From Aotearoamyces nothofagi (Eukaryota; Ascomycota; Leotiomycetes; Leotiales; Tympanidaceae), in NCBI GenBank assembly GCA_015345905.1, contig JADDTR010000028.1, positions 1 to 64,000 on the forward strand: a stretch of 64,000 bases of DNA, given 5' to 3'. Shown here in pieces: positions 1 to 10,900 of this stretch. Under the pieces are notes generated by a model that worked only from the letters and a program-made list of their open reading frames with translations, made no database searches and was not told the DNA's origin. The first letter of the stretch is position 1. Each line of letters starts with the position of its first letter. The position numbers were made by a program, and so were the translations under genes.

Positions 1-72
<72 letters not shown>
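1..72. repeat. Homopolymer run of 72 C
   Basis: The window opens with 72 consecutive C bases and then passes abruptly into the intron of the ATX1-like gene. Read on the minus strand this is a poly-G tail, the typical false call of two-colour sequencing chemistry at read ends. With the gene truncated here, the simplest reading is an artefact at a contig end. A genuine poly-C tract inside the intron cannot be excluded. Confidence 0.85.
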
Positions 73-108
73 ACGCATGGCATCGCTTGCGGCTTCGCCG
101 TCTCTTAC

Positions 109-196
109 CATCAAGCTTCTTGAGGACGCGATCCACTGCGCCGGAGCAGCCACCGCAGTTCATGCTGACATTGAACTTGTAGGTATGGGCGGACAT
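109..196 (-). CDS. ATX1: Copper metallochaperone Atx1-like, first exon only (partial)
   Basis: A first coding exon of 29 codons plus one base, beginning at the ATG at 196. It reads MSAHTYKFNVSMNCGGCSGA and continues into VDRVLKKLD. The MxCxxC copper-binding motif (MNCGGC, residues 12-17) sits at the position expected for Atx1/HAH1 proteins, which carry Cu(I) from the cytosol to the P-type ATPase of the secretory pathway. The exon ends at a GTAAGA donor (103-108); the intron runs into the poly-C tract and the rest of the gene lies outside the window. Family proteins are about 70-85 residues, so roughly 60% is missing. The longer ORF overlapping here is in another frame and is not the gene. Confidence 0.85.
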
Positions 197-934
197 TTTT
201 TCGACGGGCGTAGAGATGGGGACGGGATACGAGGCGGGGGTTAGAGATGCGAGTGTTGGGGAAGGAGGGACGATTCCGAAAACTCTGCGTCGCTGATGGA
301 TGATGGTATTTGTAGTTTGGGGGGGAGTTGGCGGTGCGCACAGTTGCAGAAAGGCTGTACCCAGCTCCTGTGGTTTAGTGATGCATGGGGGGGGGTGAAT
401 TAACACAGTATTACCAATCCAGCCCGGCACGGTTGACGTCGCAGCGGGTGCACGCGAAACTCGCTCAAGGCACCTCGGGCGTCAGAGCTTACCCTCGGGC
501 CATGCCCCTACTCGAGGGAAGCGTTCCAGGGGACGCATTAATCGCCTCCAAAACACCACGGTTTGTCAACTTCTCTCAGAGAGGCGTATCATTGCTATGA
601 GGGGCAGTTTGATATGGGTGACGAAGTCCATTTTTAATTTCAAAAGGGACGATGCCTATCAGAGTTACCTCGCTTTATGCTTGATTCCCGGGTCACGAGA
701 TGATGGCATGATTGTAGCCGTTATAAAGATGGGGCATTACAGCGGAACTATACTTCTGAGGTGTCATGAATCCGCAGAGTTCCGGGCGGCATATACCAAT
801 TCTCATAGAGCTCCAGCTGTGAGGTACGGGCTAGAAAGGCATCTATATTCACGGGGGCGATATGGATATTCTAAAAGTCTAAATTCAAGAGCGTCTCTAC
901 AATTGCGTATGATTACAGACATGTCCGCAGAAAG
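197..934. other. Intergenic: ATX1 promoter and KGD4 3' flank
   Basis: No gene is supported here. Open frames on the plus strand (to about 1199) lack family features and run antisense into KGD4. A TGACGTC palindrome (CRE-like) lies near 434. The stretch probably holds the ATX1 promoter and the KGD4 3' UTR. Confidence 0.5.
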
Positions 935-1459
935 TCAACTGAGTAGCGGCGTTCGCCCATATGCGTGTTCCGTCTGCACGCTCAACGTAGCCCCGCCGCT
1001 CTCAATTGCCTCGATTTCAGCCTCGCTGAATGGGATCCTTCGGAAACGCGCAGGCAGCTCGTTGCGATCGAAGAACTCCCCCTTTGCTGGTCCCACAGGC
1101 CCTAGAGAGTATCCCGAGTGTGAACCAAGGGTACCGGGCGGTGGGATCGAGTTCTGGTGCCGGCCCAGAGGGCCATGCTGCTGTGCTTGCTGTCGGTAGG
1201 AGGAGAAGGATGTCGAGGACGGGCCGGCGGGAGTGGGAGCAGACCCAAAGTTGGAAGGCAGCTGGTGGGTGGGGGAAGCTGGGTGAGGGTGAGGGGTGTG
1301 GTCTTGGATTTCTGTGAAGCTGTCAGCTCTTACGCTCGTCGACGTATATGACGGGGCGGCCGTACTGGGGATCGATCGTTTGCCCAAGAACTTGATCAGC
1401 GGCGTGCGCTCAGCGTGCGCCGAAGCAGCCTGGCGGAGAGCTTTTGTTGCGGTGAACAT
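935..1459 (-). CDS. KGD4: Kgd4 / YMR-31, 2-oxoglutarate dehydrogenase adaptor subunit
   Basis: A small mitochondrial protein, formerly called a 37S ribosomal protein, that anchors the E3 (lipoamide dehydrogenase) subunit to the E1-E2 core of the 2-oxoglutarate dehydrogenase complex in the matrix. Family signatures are visible: an N-terminal IKFLGKRSIP, then DHTPHPHPASP, YRQQAQQHGPLGR, and a C-terminal FDRNELPARFRR followed by EAIESGG. The open frame of 174 codons contains a probable 54-nt intron (1312-1365; donor GTACGG, CTGAC branch site, acceptor CACAG). Removing it gives RSIP-KIQDHTPHP, closer to the family than the read-through, and a 156-aa protein. The intron is a multiple of three without a stop, so it does not break the frame. 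Confidence 0.85.
   Translation of the reverse strand: MFTATKALRQAASAHAERTPLIKFLGKRSIPSTAAPSYTSTSVRADSFTEIQDHTPHPHPASPTHQLPSNFGSAPTPAGPSSTSFSSYRQQAQQHGPLGRHQNSIPPPGTLGSHSGYSLGPVGPAKGEFFDRNELPARFRRIPFSEAEIEAIESGGATLSVQTEHAYGRTPLLS
1312..1365 (-). other. Probable in-frame, stop-free 54-nt intron in KGD4
   Basis: Donor GTACGG, branch-like GCTGAC 10 nt before the acceptor CACAG. Excision restores the family spacing between the RSIP and DHTPHPHP blocks. Retention would add 18 residues. Confidence 0.65.
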
Positions 1460-2077
1460 GTTTATTGGATTATCAGCGATACCGCGATAATCTCAAGAAA
1501 GCTGCTGTGACCACAGTCTTTGAAGTCCAGAGGTTGGCGGCTTGGGTTACCCGAACAAGAAATCCTTCCCGGGCCCGGGGCTTGTGGGGATGCGGCAATC
1601 AGCGTTTAAACGCGGTCTTATAATCGTCAGATTATTGCAACGCTAAAGTTCAAACGCGGGCGGTACCTAGCGAAGAGCAACCAACTGAGTGATGCAGCAT
1701 TTACTCACTCTGAGATGTCACAGCCAGAATCATATGAAGCAGCAGTCAACATTAATACTGAACTAAAAGGCTTGGGGATCGTTGGAATAAATCCGAGTTC
1801 TACCAGCCACCTGCGAATTTCATAAGATCTGCTCATCTAAGAATCCCATTCACTCATTCTAGTGCTTCATTTACCAGTAATAGATTTATATTTTAATGCC
1901 GATATGCATACGCCGACCCATTTCTATCTTGCAAAGCTGAACAGATGCTGCAAGGCCGCGGGTATAACCAGGACAGCGCCATATAACGCACCAAATGCAT
2001 GTCTGCTATCCCATTAGGAAACCAGGTAGCTTAACCACGAAGCAAGCACGATCAACATTCATATTCTCGAAAGCGTT
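1460..2077. other. Intergenic: KGD4 promoter and PTC5 3' flank
   Basis: 618 bases with no supported gene. The KGD4 promoter should lie at the low-coordinate side and the PTC5 3' UTR at the high-coordinate side. I see no repeat or RNA gene. Confidence 0.4.
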
Positions 2078-4046
2078 CTACAACTTGGGCTTGATGTCAT
2101 TTGGAGTAGCGCTGGCGTCCTTGTTGAGAGTCACATTACCGGTCTTATCAATCATATCGCCGTTGCCAAAGAATATAACCTCGACGGTCAAATCATCCCT
2201 AAAGTTTCATCAGCTTGTGCTTTAAGAGCAGAATAGATGTCAAAGCCTACCGGTATCTGCGTGCATACGGACTAGGGAGTGTTAATAGAGCGCACACCAT
2301 CTCGGCATTTTTACCTCCCAAGGCATTTCGAACGAGATGGGTAGCAACGTTCTTGTCCTCTACAACAAATCGTTGATTTTCGCCACCCTCAACACCCCAC
2401 TGGCGTTGTCTAATAGGGGTTTTCTGGCCATCCTCTTGCATGTTCCCTGCCTTCTTGTGCTCAACTGGAAGGCCTTTCTGTTGTGGAGACGAGAACATTT
2501 TGAGCCAAGAATTTTGAGTGGTCTCAGTCAGCTCATTTGATTGCCTCTCAATCCATTGGCCAACCAAGCCAACGACTTCTTCATTTGTAAGCATTTCCCA
2601 CAAGCCATCTGTAGCCATGACAACGAAATCCCCCTTTTCTGGCTCGATTTTCGTAGTAGATACTACTGGCTCTGCTGTGACGTATGGTGGCGTCTTCAGC
2701 AGTTGTGATGGAGTCCTTCCAAAGAATGATGTCTTCATTCTTTCCGAGACTTCACGAGACCACTTGTAGCTTGCGTCACCAAAGGCACGCGAAGGCTCTA
2801 GGCCGCCCAAAACACGGCCATGCCGTATTGCATGTTCTTCCCCCGGATGTTGCTTTCGGATACGAGCAGCTTCATCCGGATTACTTCCAGTTTGGTCGAC
2901 AGATAGTGGGGTAGCCACCCATTTTCCGCTTGCTCCTCTACGGCCTAGGACAGCCCTTGAGTCTCCAGTGCAAGCTACTCTCAAAAGCTTCGAGTTGCTA
3001 TCGTAAAACGAAAGTAAGGCACATGCTCCTGAAAGTGCTGGTGCGAGCATTTCTGCGGCAACTAGCTTGGAATTTGCTTTCATGACCTTCTCTACACTTT
3101 CGTGGACAATCTCATGATCCAGGCGATTGAAGCCTGTTCTCATTGCAGCTTCAATTGCTTCAGTAGATGGTGATGATCCCGATGAGTCAGCGAGTGCAGC
3201 TTTATATGTAGCATTGAGCTCCCGAGCAACATAGTTTATTAAGGTCTGTCTTAATTTGGCTGATGTTGTCCAACCACTATTAAATGATTAGCATTTGCAC
3301 GTAAAGCTCGTCGTACAGACAAAGTACCTATGCCCATCGTAGACTCCCCAAAACATCCAGTCGCTGCTCGAATTGCGCTCTGCAGTAGCAGCTGCTTGCG
3401 GGACTTCAACGATCTTCTCGGAGTGATCATCTTCTATAGGGTCGTTGCTAGGTATCTGGACAACGTCGTAACGTACAACTCCCTTGCCTCGGCCAACAAA
3501 GTAAGACTGCTCGTTCCGTCGTAGCTTTTGCGTAGCTTGCTCCGGGGTGAGCATCTCTAACACCTTCCGACCAGAGTCGTCCGTATATTTCGAAATTGGC
3601 TCGTCACCTTCGATGGCGCCTGTATATATCGAATCAGCAGTCACCACTACAGCTTTCCTTGTAGGCTCTGCTAAGGCGGCTTCACTGGTATCATGCGACT
3701 GAGCAGGATTTGAGTATATAGCGGATGAGGATAAGCCGCGCGACAGTTGGCCTGTTGACGCTGAGGAACCGGCTCCGTTTACGACATCAGCAGAAGGTGC
3801 GCCACGATAAGTATTCCAAGCGCCGTACGCTACCAAAGTTGATGCAATGGCCACTGAGAACCTTCGAATATACATTGACGAGGCCACTGGGGTCACTACC
3901 CGCTCAGATCGACTCGAAGATGAGGCTAACCGGAGGCCAGATACGTAGTTCGTAGAAGGGAAAATGTCACTATATCTGACATTCGTAACTCTTCGCGATG
4001 AGAAGCGACGAGCAGTCCGAAGTGCTCGTAGTGCCGCTCGACGCAT
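2078..4046 (-). CDS. PTC5: Mitochondrial PP2C-type protein phosphatase (Ptc5-like)
   Basis: Three exons (3328-4046, 2251-3276, 2078-2198) join in frame to 621 aa; introns are 51 and 52 nt. The protein starts with an Arg/Ser-rich presequence (MRRAALRALRTARRFSSRR), followed near residues 60-80 by a hydrophobic segment, as expected for a membrane-anchored mitochondrial form. PP2C motifs: WGVYDGH (metal-binding DG) at the end of exon 1, continuing SGW; ACTGDSRAVLG; LGGLEPSRAFGD; VMATDGLWEML; and the last exon supplies RDDLTVEVIFFGNG, which carries the conserved final Asp. In yeast Ptc5 dephosphorylates and so activates pyruvate dehydrogenase E1-alpha. It shares a 467-bp divergent promoter with the Rqc1-like gene. 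Confidence 0.9.
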
Positions 4047-4513
4047 CGGATCGCAGGGTCGAGTTCCTTGGGGAGGGTTGAGGTTGAAGGCGGCAGAGTA
4101 GAGTCTAGGAGCCCGTGTCGTGGATTGGAAGCTAGGATCTAGAGCTTAATCAAGGGTCTGCGGCTGCTATCGTAAACTGCATCCATCACTAAAGTGATCA
4201 AAGAGATTTATTATTGAGTTTATGGAAATCTAAAAAATTCCAAGGTCTAGGTAGAAGGTTAGAAGTAGAATAGGCCATATAGGGAACTTAGGTCGCACGG
4301 ACAATTTGTTCTATTGTTCTGCATCTACAAAAGTATATCCAAAGACCGAAACGGGTAACCGCTTGAATTCTGCCGTTCGAAATTCACATGCGTCATATTT
4401 GAAATTCTGAACATCTAACAACAATTTAAAACACCGCCTTTTATGCAACCTTGTATATCAAAGTAGATCCACCTAGCGATATACCTGAAGATTGAAGCTT
4501 TTTTAAGCACAGG
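4047..4513. promoter_or_regulatory. Divergent promoter PTC5 / RQC1
   Basis: 467 bases between two divergent start codons, AT-rich compared with the flanking CDS. No gene is seen. It must hold both core promoters; no specific factor site stood out. Confidence 0.5.
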
Positions 4514-6808
4514 ATGTCCAGCAGGCAGCTCCGTAAGCTCCAACAGCAGCGTGAGATTGAGCAAGCCAAACTTCGGGATCAGCAGACAACGGCAGAAGGA
4601 GTTTCAGAAGACGACGACGATGACTATCGCCCGCCGCCAAGTAAAGGGAGCATGTTTGCTAACCTAGCTGCTCTCCAAGCTGATGAAGGCGAAGGCGAAG
4701 GCGAAGACGAAGATGAGGAGACTGGGGACAAGGAGGGCGAAGACCAAAGCCACCACTCAGCGTTGGACGATGAACCTATTGTTCGTGCGCCTACCAAGAA
4801 GTCGAAAAAGTCGAAAAAGAAAAAGAAATCTAAGGTAAAGTCACCTTCAAGCCGTCAAGCTGATGTCATAAACTTTGCACCAAACGGTGATGGACCAGAC
4901 GAGATAGATACTGCTCTGAAAGAACTCAACCTTAAACATGCGAAATCCACTATCACCTCTGAGAATGTCTCAACTCCTGTCGATCCAGAATATGAAAGGG
5001 TCTGTTCTCTACTGGGAATCAATACACAGCACTTGAAGGTGGCAAATGAGATGCGGAATCTATTCGGCCGAACAGCAGTAGAGAATCATGACGATGCAGG
5101 AGGAGCAGTCCCAAGAGGAGCGCGTAGAAGGCAGCGGGCGGCACAGCAACAAGTGGATCTCGAAACAGCACTCAAGGGACATCATGCACCCGGCAAAGGG
5201 TTATCAGAGCTCACCTTGAGACGAAACATATTCATACAGGGTAAGGATGAGTGGCCACGGGGTACGACGGGGGGTCTAACTATGGAGGTCGTTGATGATA
5301 TGCAAGCTATAGATGGCACTGTAGAGTTCAGATTCGTGCATGATCAAGCGTATGAAGCTGTTCAACAACAATTCAATATGTTTGTTGAGATGGGCGAGCC
5401 TCAGAATCTTATTGGTCTGCTACAGAGAAATCGTAAGTATGGTAAAATAAATATACTTGAAATATACGTCGCTAACACTCATGAAGCTTACCATATATCA
5501 CTCCTTTTACAAGTCAGCAAGATTGCTAAGGATCAAACCGACCATGCATTATCATCTGACCTTGTGGAGCGAGCTCTATTTACATTTGCTCGTGCATCAA
5601 CGTCCTTGTTTTCAACGAAGTTGACCCAAGGCAAGGCTCGTCTAGACTTTGCCAGGCCTGAAAATAGGGAGCTTTGGCTGGCTGGCTACCAGTATATCAA
5701 AAGTCTGCTCATGAAAGGGACATACAGAACGGCCTTGGAGTGGGCGAAGTTACTTTTGAGTCTAGATCCCGAGCAAGATCCCTACTGTATGGTACTCATG
5801 ATACATCATCTAGCTCTTCGAGCTCACGAGTTCGGCTACCTCTTGTCGATATTTGATACTCTACTCATAAAGGCGTGGAAAAACTCAGCTTCTCACACCG
5901 TACCATCTGTGGCTCTTGCTGCTATGCAACTAAAAGACGGTGCAAAGTGCAGAGAATTGCTCAGCCACTCTATCCAGCAGTTACCATGGCTGTTTTGCAG
6001 ATTGTTCCAAGAGCTTAACCTTGACAACCCTCCACCATCAATTTGGGGCATAGTTCCAAGGACTGATGCCGAAACTCTATTTACGGAGATATATGTTCGA
6101 CAGACCAAAGATCTCTGGAACACACCAGAAGCTACAGGGCTGCTAATGGAGGTAGCGGTTACTACCGAGAAACTAAATGAGAATAACCTCAAAAAGACAG
6201 ATAACTCAGAGATCACTTTGGATGTGGCAAGATTCGTCTACTTGGATAACACTCCAGCTATCATGGCTCTTGTCCCTTCCAAACTCCTACACAGAGTTCC
6301 TAATTCGGATTCAGATCCTCTGCCGCCAGACCACAACATATTCTCATGGCCTAGCCAAAGGATGGCTTTCCGTGACGACGGTGGCTCTGGAGCTACTGAA
6401 GGTGCCTTTGGTGATCACATGAATCCAATAGCAGCGTTACGGGCTCTCCTTCCGCACTGGGCCGCAAATGGCGACGCAGATGTTGAACAAGCTTTGGCAG
6501 ACATTGGACTAGCAGAGCTTCTGGAGGCTGGCACCGATAGACAAGATCCCCAAGATGGATATAACTCTGATACTGATGCATCTGGTACTGATGAAGGTGC
6601 TGAGCCACATGAGGTGCCACAGGAGGTACCACAGGAGGTGCCACAGGAGGTACCACAGGAGGTGCCACAGGAGGTGCCCGGTAGACTCAGAAGACTTTAT
6701 GACATGGTTTTCCGATCGAGCCCTACAATAGAGTCCAGTCATGAACAGCAAGAGAATGATGCAGAGCCAGATGGAGGCGACAATGACGAAAATGGCCACC
6801 ACCAATAG
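4514..6808 (+). CDS. RQC1: Rqc1 / TCF25-family ribosome quality control factor
   Basis: Two exons (4514-5432, 5487-6808) give 746 aa. The start MSSRQLRKLQQQ and the acidic N-terminus, then a Lys-rich patch (about residues 95-110), lead into the TCF25 domain (for example LRRNIFIQGKDEWPRGTTGG, FRFVHDQAYEAVQQQF, NLIGLLQRN-PYHISLLLQVS, TALEWAKLLLSLDPEQDP). In yeast Rqc1 works with Ltn1, Rqc2 and Cdc48 on stalled 60S subunits, supporting ubiquitylation of the nascent chain. The 54-nt intron (donor GTAAGT, acceptor GAAG) is a multiple of three without a stop; its removal restores the conserved QRNPYHIS. The C-terminus has an acidic tail with an in-frame 12-nt tandem repeat. Confidence 0.92.
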   Translation: MSSRQLRKLQQQREIEQAKLRDQQTTAEGVSEDDDDDYRPPPSKGSMFANLAALQADEGEGEGEDEDEETGDKEGEDQSHHSALDDEPIVRAPTKKSKKSKKKKKSKVKSPSSRQADVINFAPNGDGPDEIDTALKELNLKHAKSTITSENVSTPVDPEYERVCSLLGINTQHLKVANEMRNLFGRTAVENHDDAGGAVPRGARRRQRAAQQQVDLETALKGHHAPGKGLSELTLRRNIFIQGKDEWPRGTTGGLTMEVVDDMQAIDGTVEFRFVHDQAYEAVQQQFNMFVEMGEPQNLIGLLQRNRKYGKINILEIYVANTHEAYHISLLLQVSKIAKDQTDHALSSDLVERALFTFARASTSLFSTKLTQGKARLDFARPENRELWLAGYQYIKSLLMKGTYRTALEWAKLLLSLDPEQDPYCMVLMIHHLALRAHEFGYLLSIFDTLLIKAWKNSASHTVPSVALAAMQLKDGAKCRELLSHSIQQLPWLFCRLFQELNLDNPPPSIWGIVPRTDAETLFTEIYVRQTKDLWNTPEATGLLMEVAVTTEKLNENNLKKTDNSEITLDVARFVYLDNTPAIMALVPSKLLHRVPNSDSDPLPPDHNIFSWPSQRMAFRDDGGSGATEGAFGDHMNPIAALRALLPHWAANGDADVEQALADIGLAELLEAGTDRQDPQDGYNSDTDASGTDEGAEPHEVPQEVPQEVPQEVPQEVPQEVPGRLRRLYDMVFRSSPTIESSHEQQENDAEPDGGDNDENGHHQ
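5433..5486 (+). other. In-frame stop-free 54-nt intron in RQC1
   Basis: Donor GTAAGT, acceptor AAG. Splicing gives QRNPYHIS, conserved in TCF25 proteins; retention would insert 18 residues inside this helix. Confidence 0.8.
6609..6678 (+). repeat. 12-bp coding tandem repeat (PQEV units)
   Basis: About six copies of a 12-bp unit alternating gaggtgccacag and gaggtaccacag. It encodes repeated EVPQ inside the acidic tail of the Rqc1-like protein. The g/a alternation between units suggests expansion of a two-unit block. Confidence 0.85.
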
Positions 6809-7952
6809 CTTACGTATGGCTTGTTATAGATACTAGCCTAGACGAATGCCCTGCCCTATATACTAATTAAATCAATCCAAGAAGCGACAATCAAGACATT
6901 TCGAGCATAACCTCGCTCAACTCCAGTGACCATCATCATACCACCCAGCCAGCCGAACTCACGAATGACGAGTCCCTCGACGTACAAACAAGACCTGCCG
7001 TGGAGAGTGCGCCTCCTCGGTACCCCACTACGCCACCGCCAAGGCCCCATCCAATCAGCGATATCCATATTTCCAACAACACAGAGCAAGTAGCCCTACG
7101 TTCATTCCTTTGTTCAACGTACACATTCCTTTGCTTAATCCGGGCGTTTCAAGTTCCCCTCGCTGAACCTAGCACGTCCTCGCAACAATAGCCCCTTGCT
7201 TTGACGGTACATGCCCCAGCGCGTCTTTAGGTCAGCTGATGTTTACTGTTTGCTTGTCGGCCACTGGTGGTAGTAAGCTACAGTAACAATGGCTACTTGT
7301 TCTCAACTCTCAGATTGGTGGTGGGTACAGTACATCAGCATCTAGCGTAGTTTTCCAACAACCATATCAGATTTGTTAGCAGCGTTACACAATCTCTATA
7401 CAGTGAATGTAAGTTATTATAAGCAATATCAAACGCTAAGAATGCAGTGGACAATATACGAGATCATAGTTCAAGCTTGATTTAGTGTACTGGCTATTAT
7501 ACACCATCGAAACGATCATGAAATCTTGCAAAGCGTACATACAAAAAGTCTGTGTCTATGGCCAGGCCAATCCATCAATTTAAAGCATCCAGTCATCTGG
7601 TCCAACCAAAGGAAGAATCGAGCATGAGCTCAGTCAGAGTCGAGCATGTATGCATTACTGATAGACCAGCGAATACCCCTCTTGTTATCCTACAGGTCCG
7701 TCCAAAAATACTACCAGCCAACTCAGATAGCTTTCCATACAGCAGACAAGATGTTTTAAAGTGTACAAATTATCAATAGACAAAGTCGTTCCCATTTTCC
7801 AGGCCGTAAAAAAAGGTGGCAATGCCGTGCCCATCCTGACATGAGACAATGAAAGTGTGCCGGACGCCAGTGTGCCCCCGGTCCAATATCGCTAAAACGC
7901 AGTTTAATAAATGGGTATCAAAAGAAAGATGAAAGTGTGTATAGACGGGAAG
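6809..7952. other. Intergenic between convergent RQC1 and CDC25-like genes
   Basis: 1.1 kb between two 3' ends. Only short open frames (up to about 77 codons) without family features. It probably contains both 3' UTRs. No repeat, tRNA or conserved structure was recognised. Confidence 0.45.
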
Positions 7953-10900
7953 TTACGACGTGTGAGCCCAGCCGAAGATGTCGATGTTGATTTTCTCTTT
8001 GCGGCCAGGGTGTGAATGAAAGATCGTTTGAGGCTCAACTGGAGATGCCCTTTGAGAGATTGCCCGTGGCTCAAGGAGTAGGGACTTGCGATAGTATTGT
8101 GTGACGTTATTCTGATCGTTTGAGCAGCGTACTCGTATAATTTGAGCTTGCAACCACTCCTGTAATTCCGGGACTTCGGTAAGCCTATATGGAATCTGAA
8201 ATCGCTGCAGCTCGCCAATTATTTTAGCTGTACGAGTGTGTTTGTCGAAGTTGATGACGGACATGCCACTTTCTCCGCCGATACCAGGTAATTGCTTCCT
8301 TGCAGGATTTCCAATATCAACGAAAGTGAGATCCGTCAAATAAGTTCCTACGAATGGAAGGCAAGGTGGTACGTGATCATGTAACCTCTGTCGCAAGACT
8401 GCATGGTTCTTCGTAGGCTCCACGATGTCTTGAAGAGCTTTCAGCATGTCCTTTCGCTTTTGGGAGACAATATCCCACGTCTTCTTCAATCGACCTATAG
8501 TTGAAGAATTGAGAGAGCAGATAATAGCCATGAGGGTGTCATAGTTATTAAGTTCCAAGCATTTGTGGGCTATTTTGATCCAATGTTTTACGATAACAGC
8601 ACGCTTTTTAGCATCATCATGTTGGAGAATGCTGTCGGCAACCAGGTTTGACAGGTCAGTCGATAGCGTTGACATGGCTCTTACATTCACCGCATTGGAA
8701 CCCGATTTCTTCATCCACTCTGACGCAAGCAGTTCTTCTGGCATAATCGAACAGAAGATATTCATCTCCTTTATAGTGAGTTGGCGCGCCAGCTCTAATG
8801 GATCAAAGTCCAAAATATTCGGCGCGGTCCCGCCCGTCTTCCAATTCTTCAAGGAATTGGTTTGGCTCTTTGACATAATAGGCGGGGGTAATGGAGTATC
8901 TGCTGGTATATATTGAGCAGCCGAGGTGCTCGTTTTCCCCATAGATGACAAAAGGCGAGGCACCATGGGCCCGTCTGTCGAAGACACCTTATGTGTCAGC
9001 TCTAGTAGACGTCGCCCAGCGGCAGGGAGAACTAGGCACAACTTCTGTAGTGCAAATGTCTCGATTATTGGTAAAGCATCCCCATCAGAAAGCTCGCGCC
9101 AATGGGATTCCAGCCACCCTTTGAACACATTGTACACTCTGAGGCGAACAGGGCCCGCAATGTGCGGGCTCTCGGCTACATAGTCGAAGCGATTAACAAG
9201 TGCTTCAGCGAGTTCGGCTGGAGCAGCAAAAAGACGGAACGTTAGGTAGAAAGTCGAGACAAACATTGCATCGGGTGTCGAATCATGTGTGGTAAGTCTC
9301 TCTACCAACGCTGGGAGAGTCCCTCCAGTAATCTGGCCTTCTTTGTTGCAAAGAAGTTCATGTGCAAACGTCTTCTCGAGCATCTTCGATTCTGCATCAT
9401 CCATATCGTCTGCTAAGGTGGTTTGGCTCTCAGACATGCTAATATCTGAGAACGAGGGCTGGTGTGTGTGTGCATAAGGCACGGTGTCTGGAGTTGTTGC
9501 TCTTGTAGAAGTCTGAGAGAGCATGCTGGATTCCGAATCACGCGTGCTGCTTAAATAAGTACTGTTTGTTCCAGTTGTGGAAACTGCAATACTGTCTGAG
9601 CGTGAGGTCTTGAAGTCGCTATCGTGAGCATATTGTTCAGAGGGGATGTACTCTTCCTGAGACATAAAGGGGCTCGAGAGCTTGGGTAGTGGAGGTAACA
9701 AACTGACTGTCGACGAGCGCGTCAACGTTTCGGTGGTGTCGTTGTCGTTGTTGTAGATAAAATCAGCTCGAGGCTGTTCTATTGACGGAGCTATGTAAGC
9801 AGTAATGGTAGATGACGAGGGGACGTGTGGAAGTGGTTTCTCCTGGGCTGGGATGATGACAGGCGGAGGAGGAGGTCGAGTTGAGGGTTCTGGCGGCGTA
9901 TCATTAATAGGACTCGTGGGGACGTTTTGAAGATTCGGTGATACTCCGATAGCTGCGATGTCGATGCCGAGACCTTGCGTGTGAGATTCCAGTTCGAAAT
10001 CGCCGATCTTCTCGATGACGAATTTGGTCTTTGCGACGCACTCCCCGGCTGCGATCACGCAGTCTGTTGCAGCACTCTTCAGGCAGGCGTACTCTTGGGG
10101 CATCATTACATCCTCTTCATCAGAGTTTGCTGGCTTCACTACCTCTCGTGCAGCAAGAATGAGTTGATTGATGCAGTGATACATCGTATCTCTAGATTCC
10201 TGAAGAGCGTCCTCGCTTTGGAAATCATGAGAGCAGACTGCCTCGACTATTGTGAGCAAAGCCCGGCCAGCAGATATTGATTGCCTTATGGTAAGGAGCA
10301 AATCTCCAGACGACTGTGACTGCAGGTGTAGTCGACCGATTAGCGATCCCAAATATGAGAGTAATGTGTCATGGCTAGAACCGAGTCTTTCTGAAATATG
10401 ATTCTGCCGTTGAGCAGCACGAAAGGGGCCAGCTGTCGAGACACGATGCGAGACAGAGACCTTGTTTACGAGAACAGAGACGGGTCGCGTAGTTCTGACA
10501 CCAGGAGAGTATGCAATGGCCACGCCCTGGTACGACTTTCGCTCTGTTTGCTCTTCGGATTCAGGGAAACCAGATGTGCCGCTTGCCGAACTGCCTTTCG
10601 AGATCCGACGGGAGCTTGCATTGGATGCAAGAACACCACGGTCAAACGATGTCGAGTCGGCAGGTGGTGTTGGTGGCACGTAGGCCTCTTCAGCCACTGT
10701 CGCCATTGCTCTACTCGATAAGTAGCGTGTTCTTGTGTCATCCTCGAGTACATCCAAGAATTTAACACCACGCGTCACAATTTTGAAAGCTTTCAAGACC
10801 ATTTCATCAATGAGATCGTTTTCATCCTCCGACACACGAGAGGACGCATTATTCCGGAACTCCTGTATCCGTTTGGCGGTCTTAACAAGGGAGGATAATT

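Noticed and set aside
597-1199. 200-codon plus-strand frame
   Set aside because: Its second half is antisense to KGD4 and the first half has no features.
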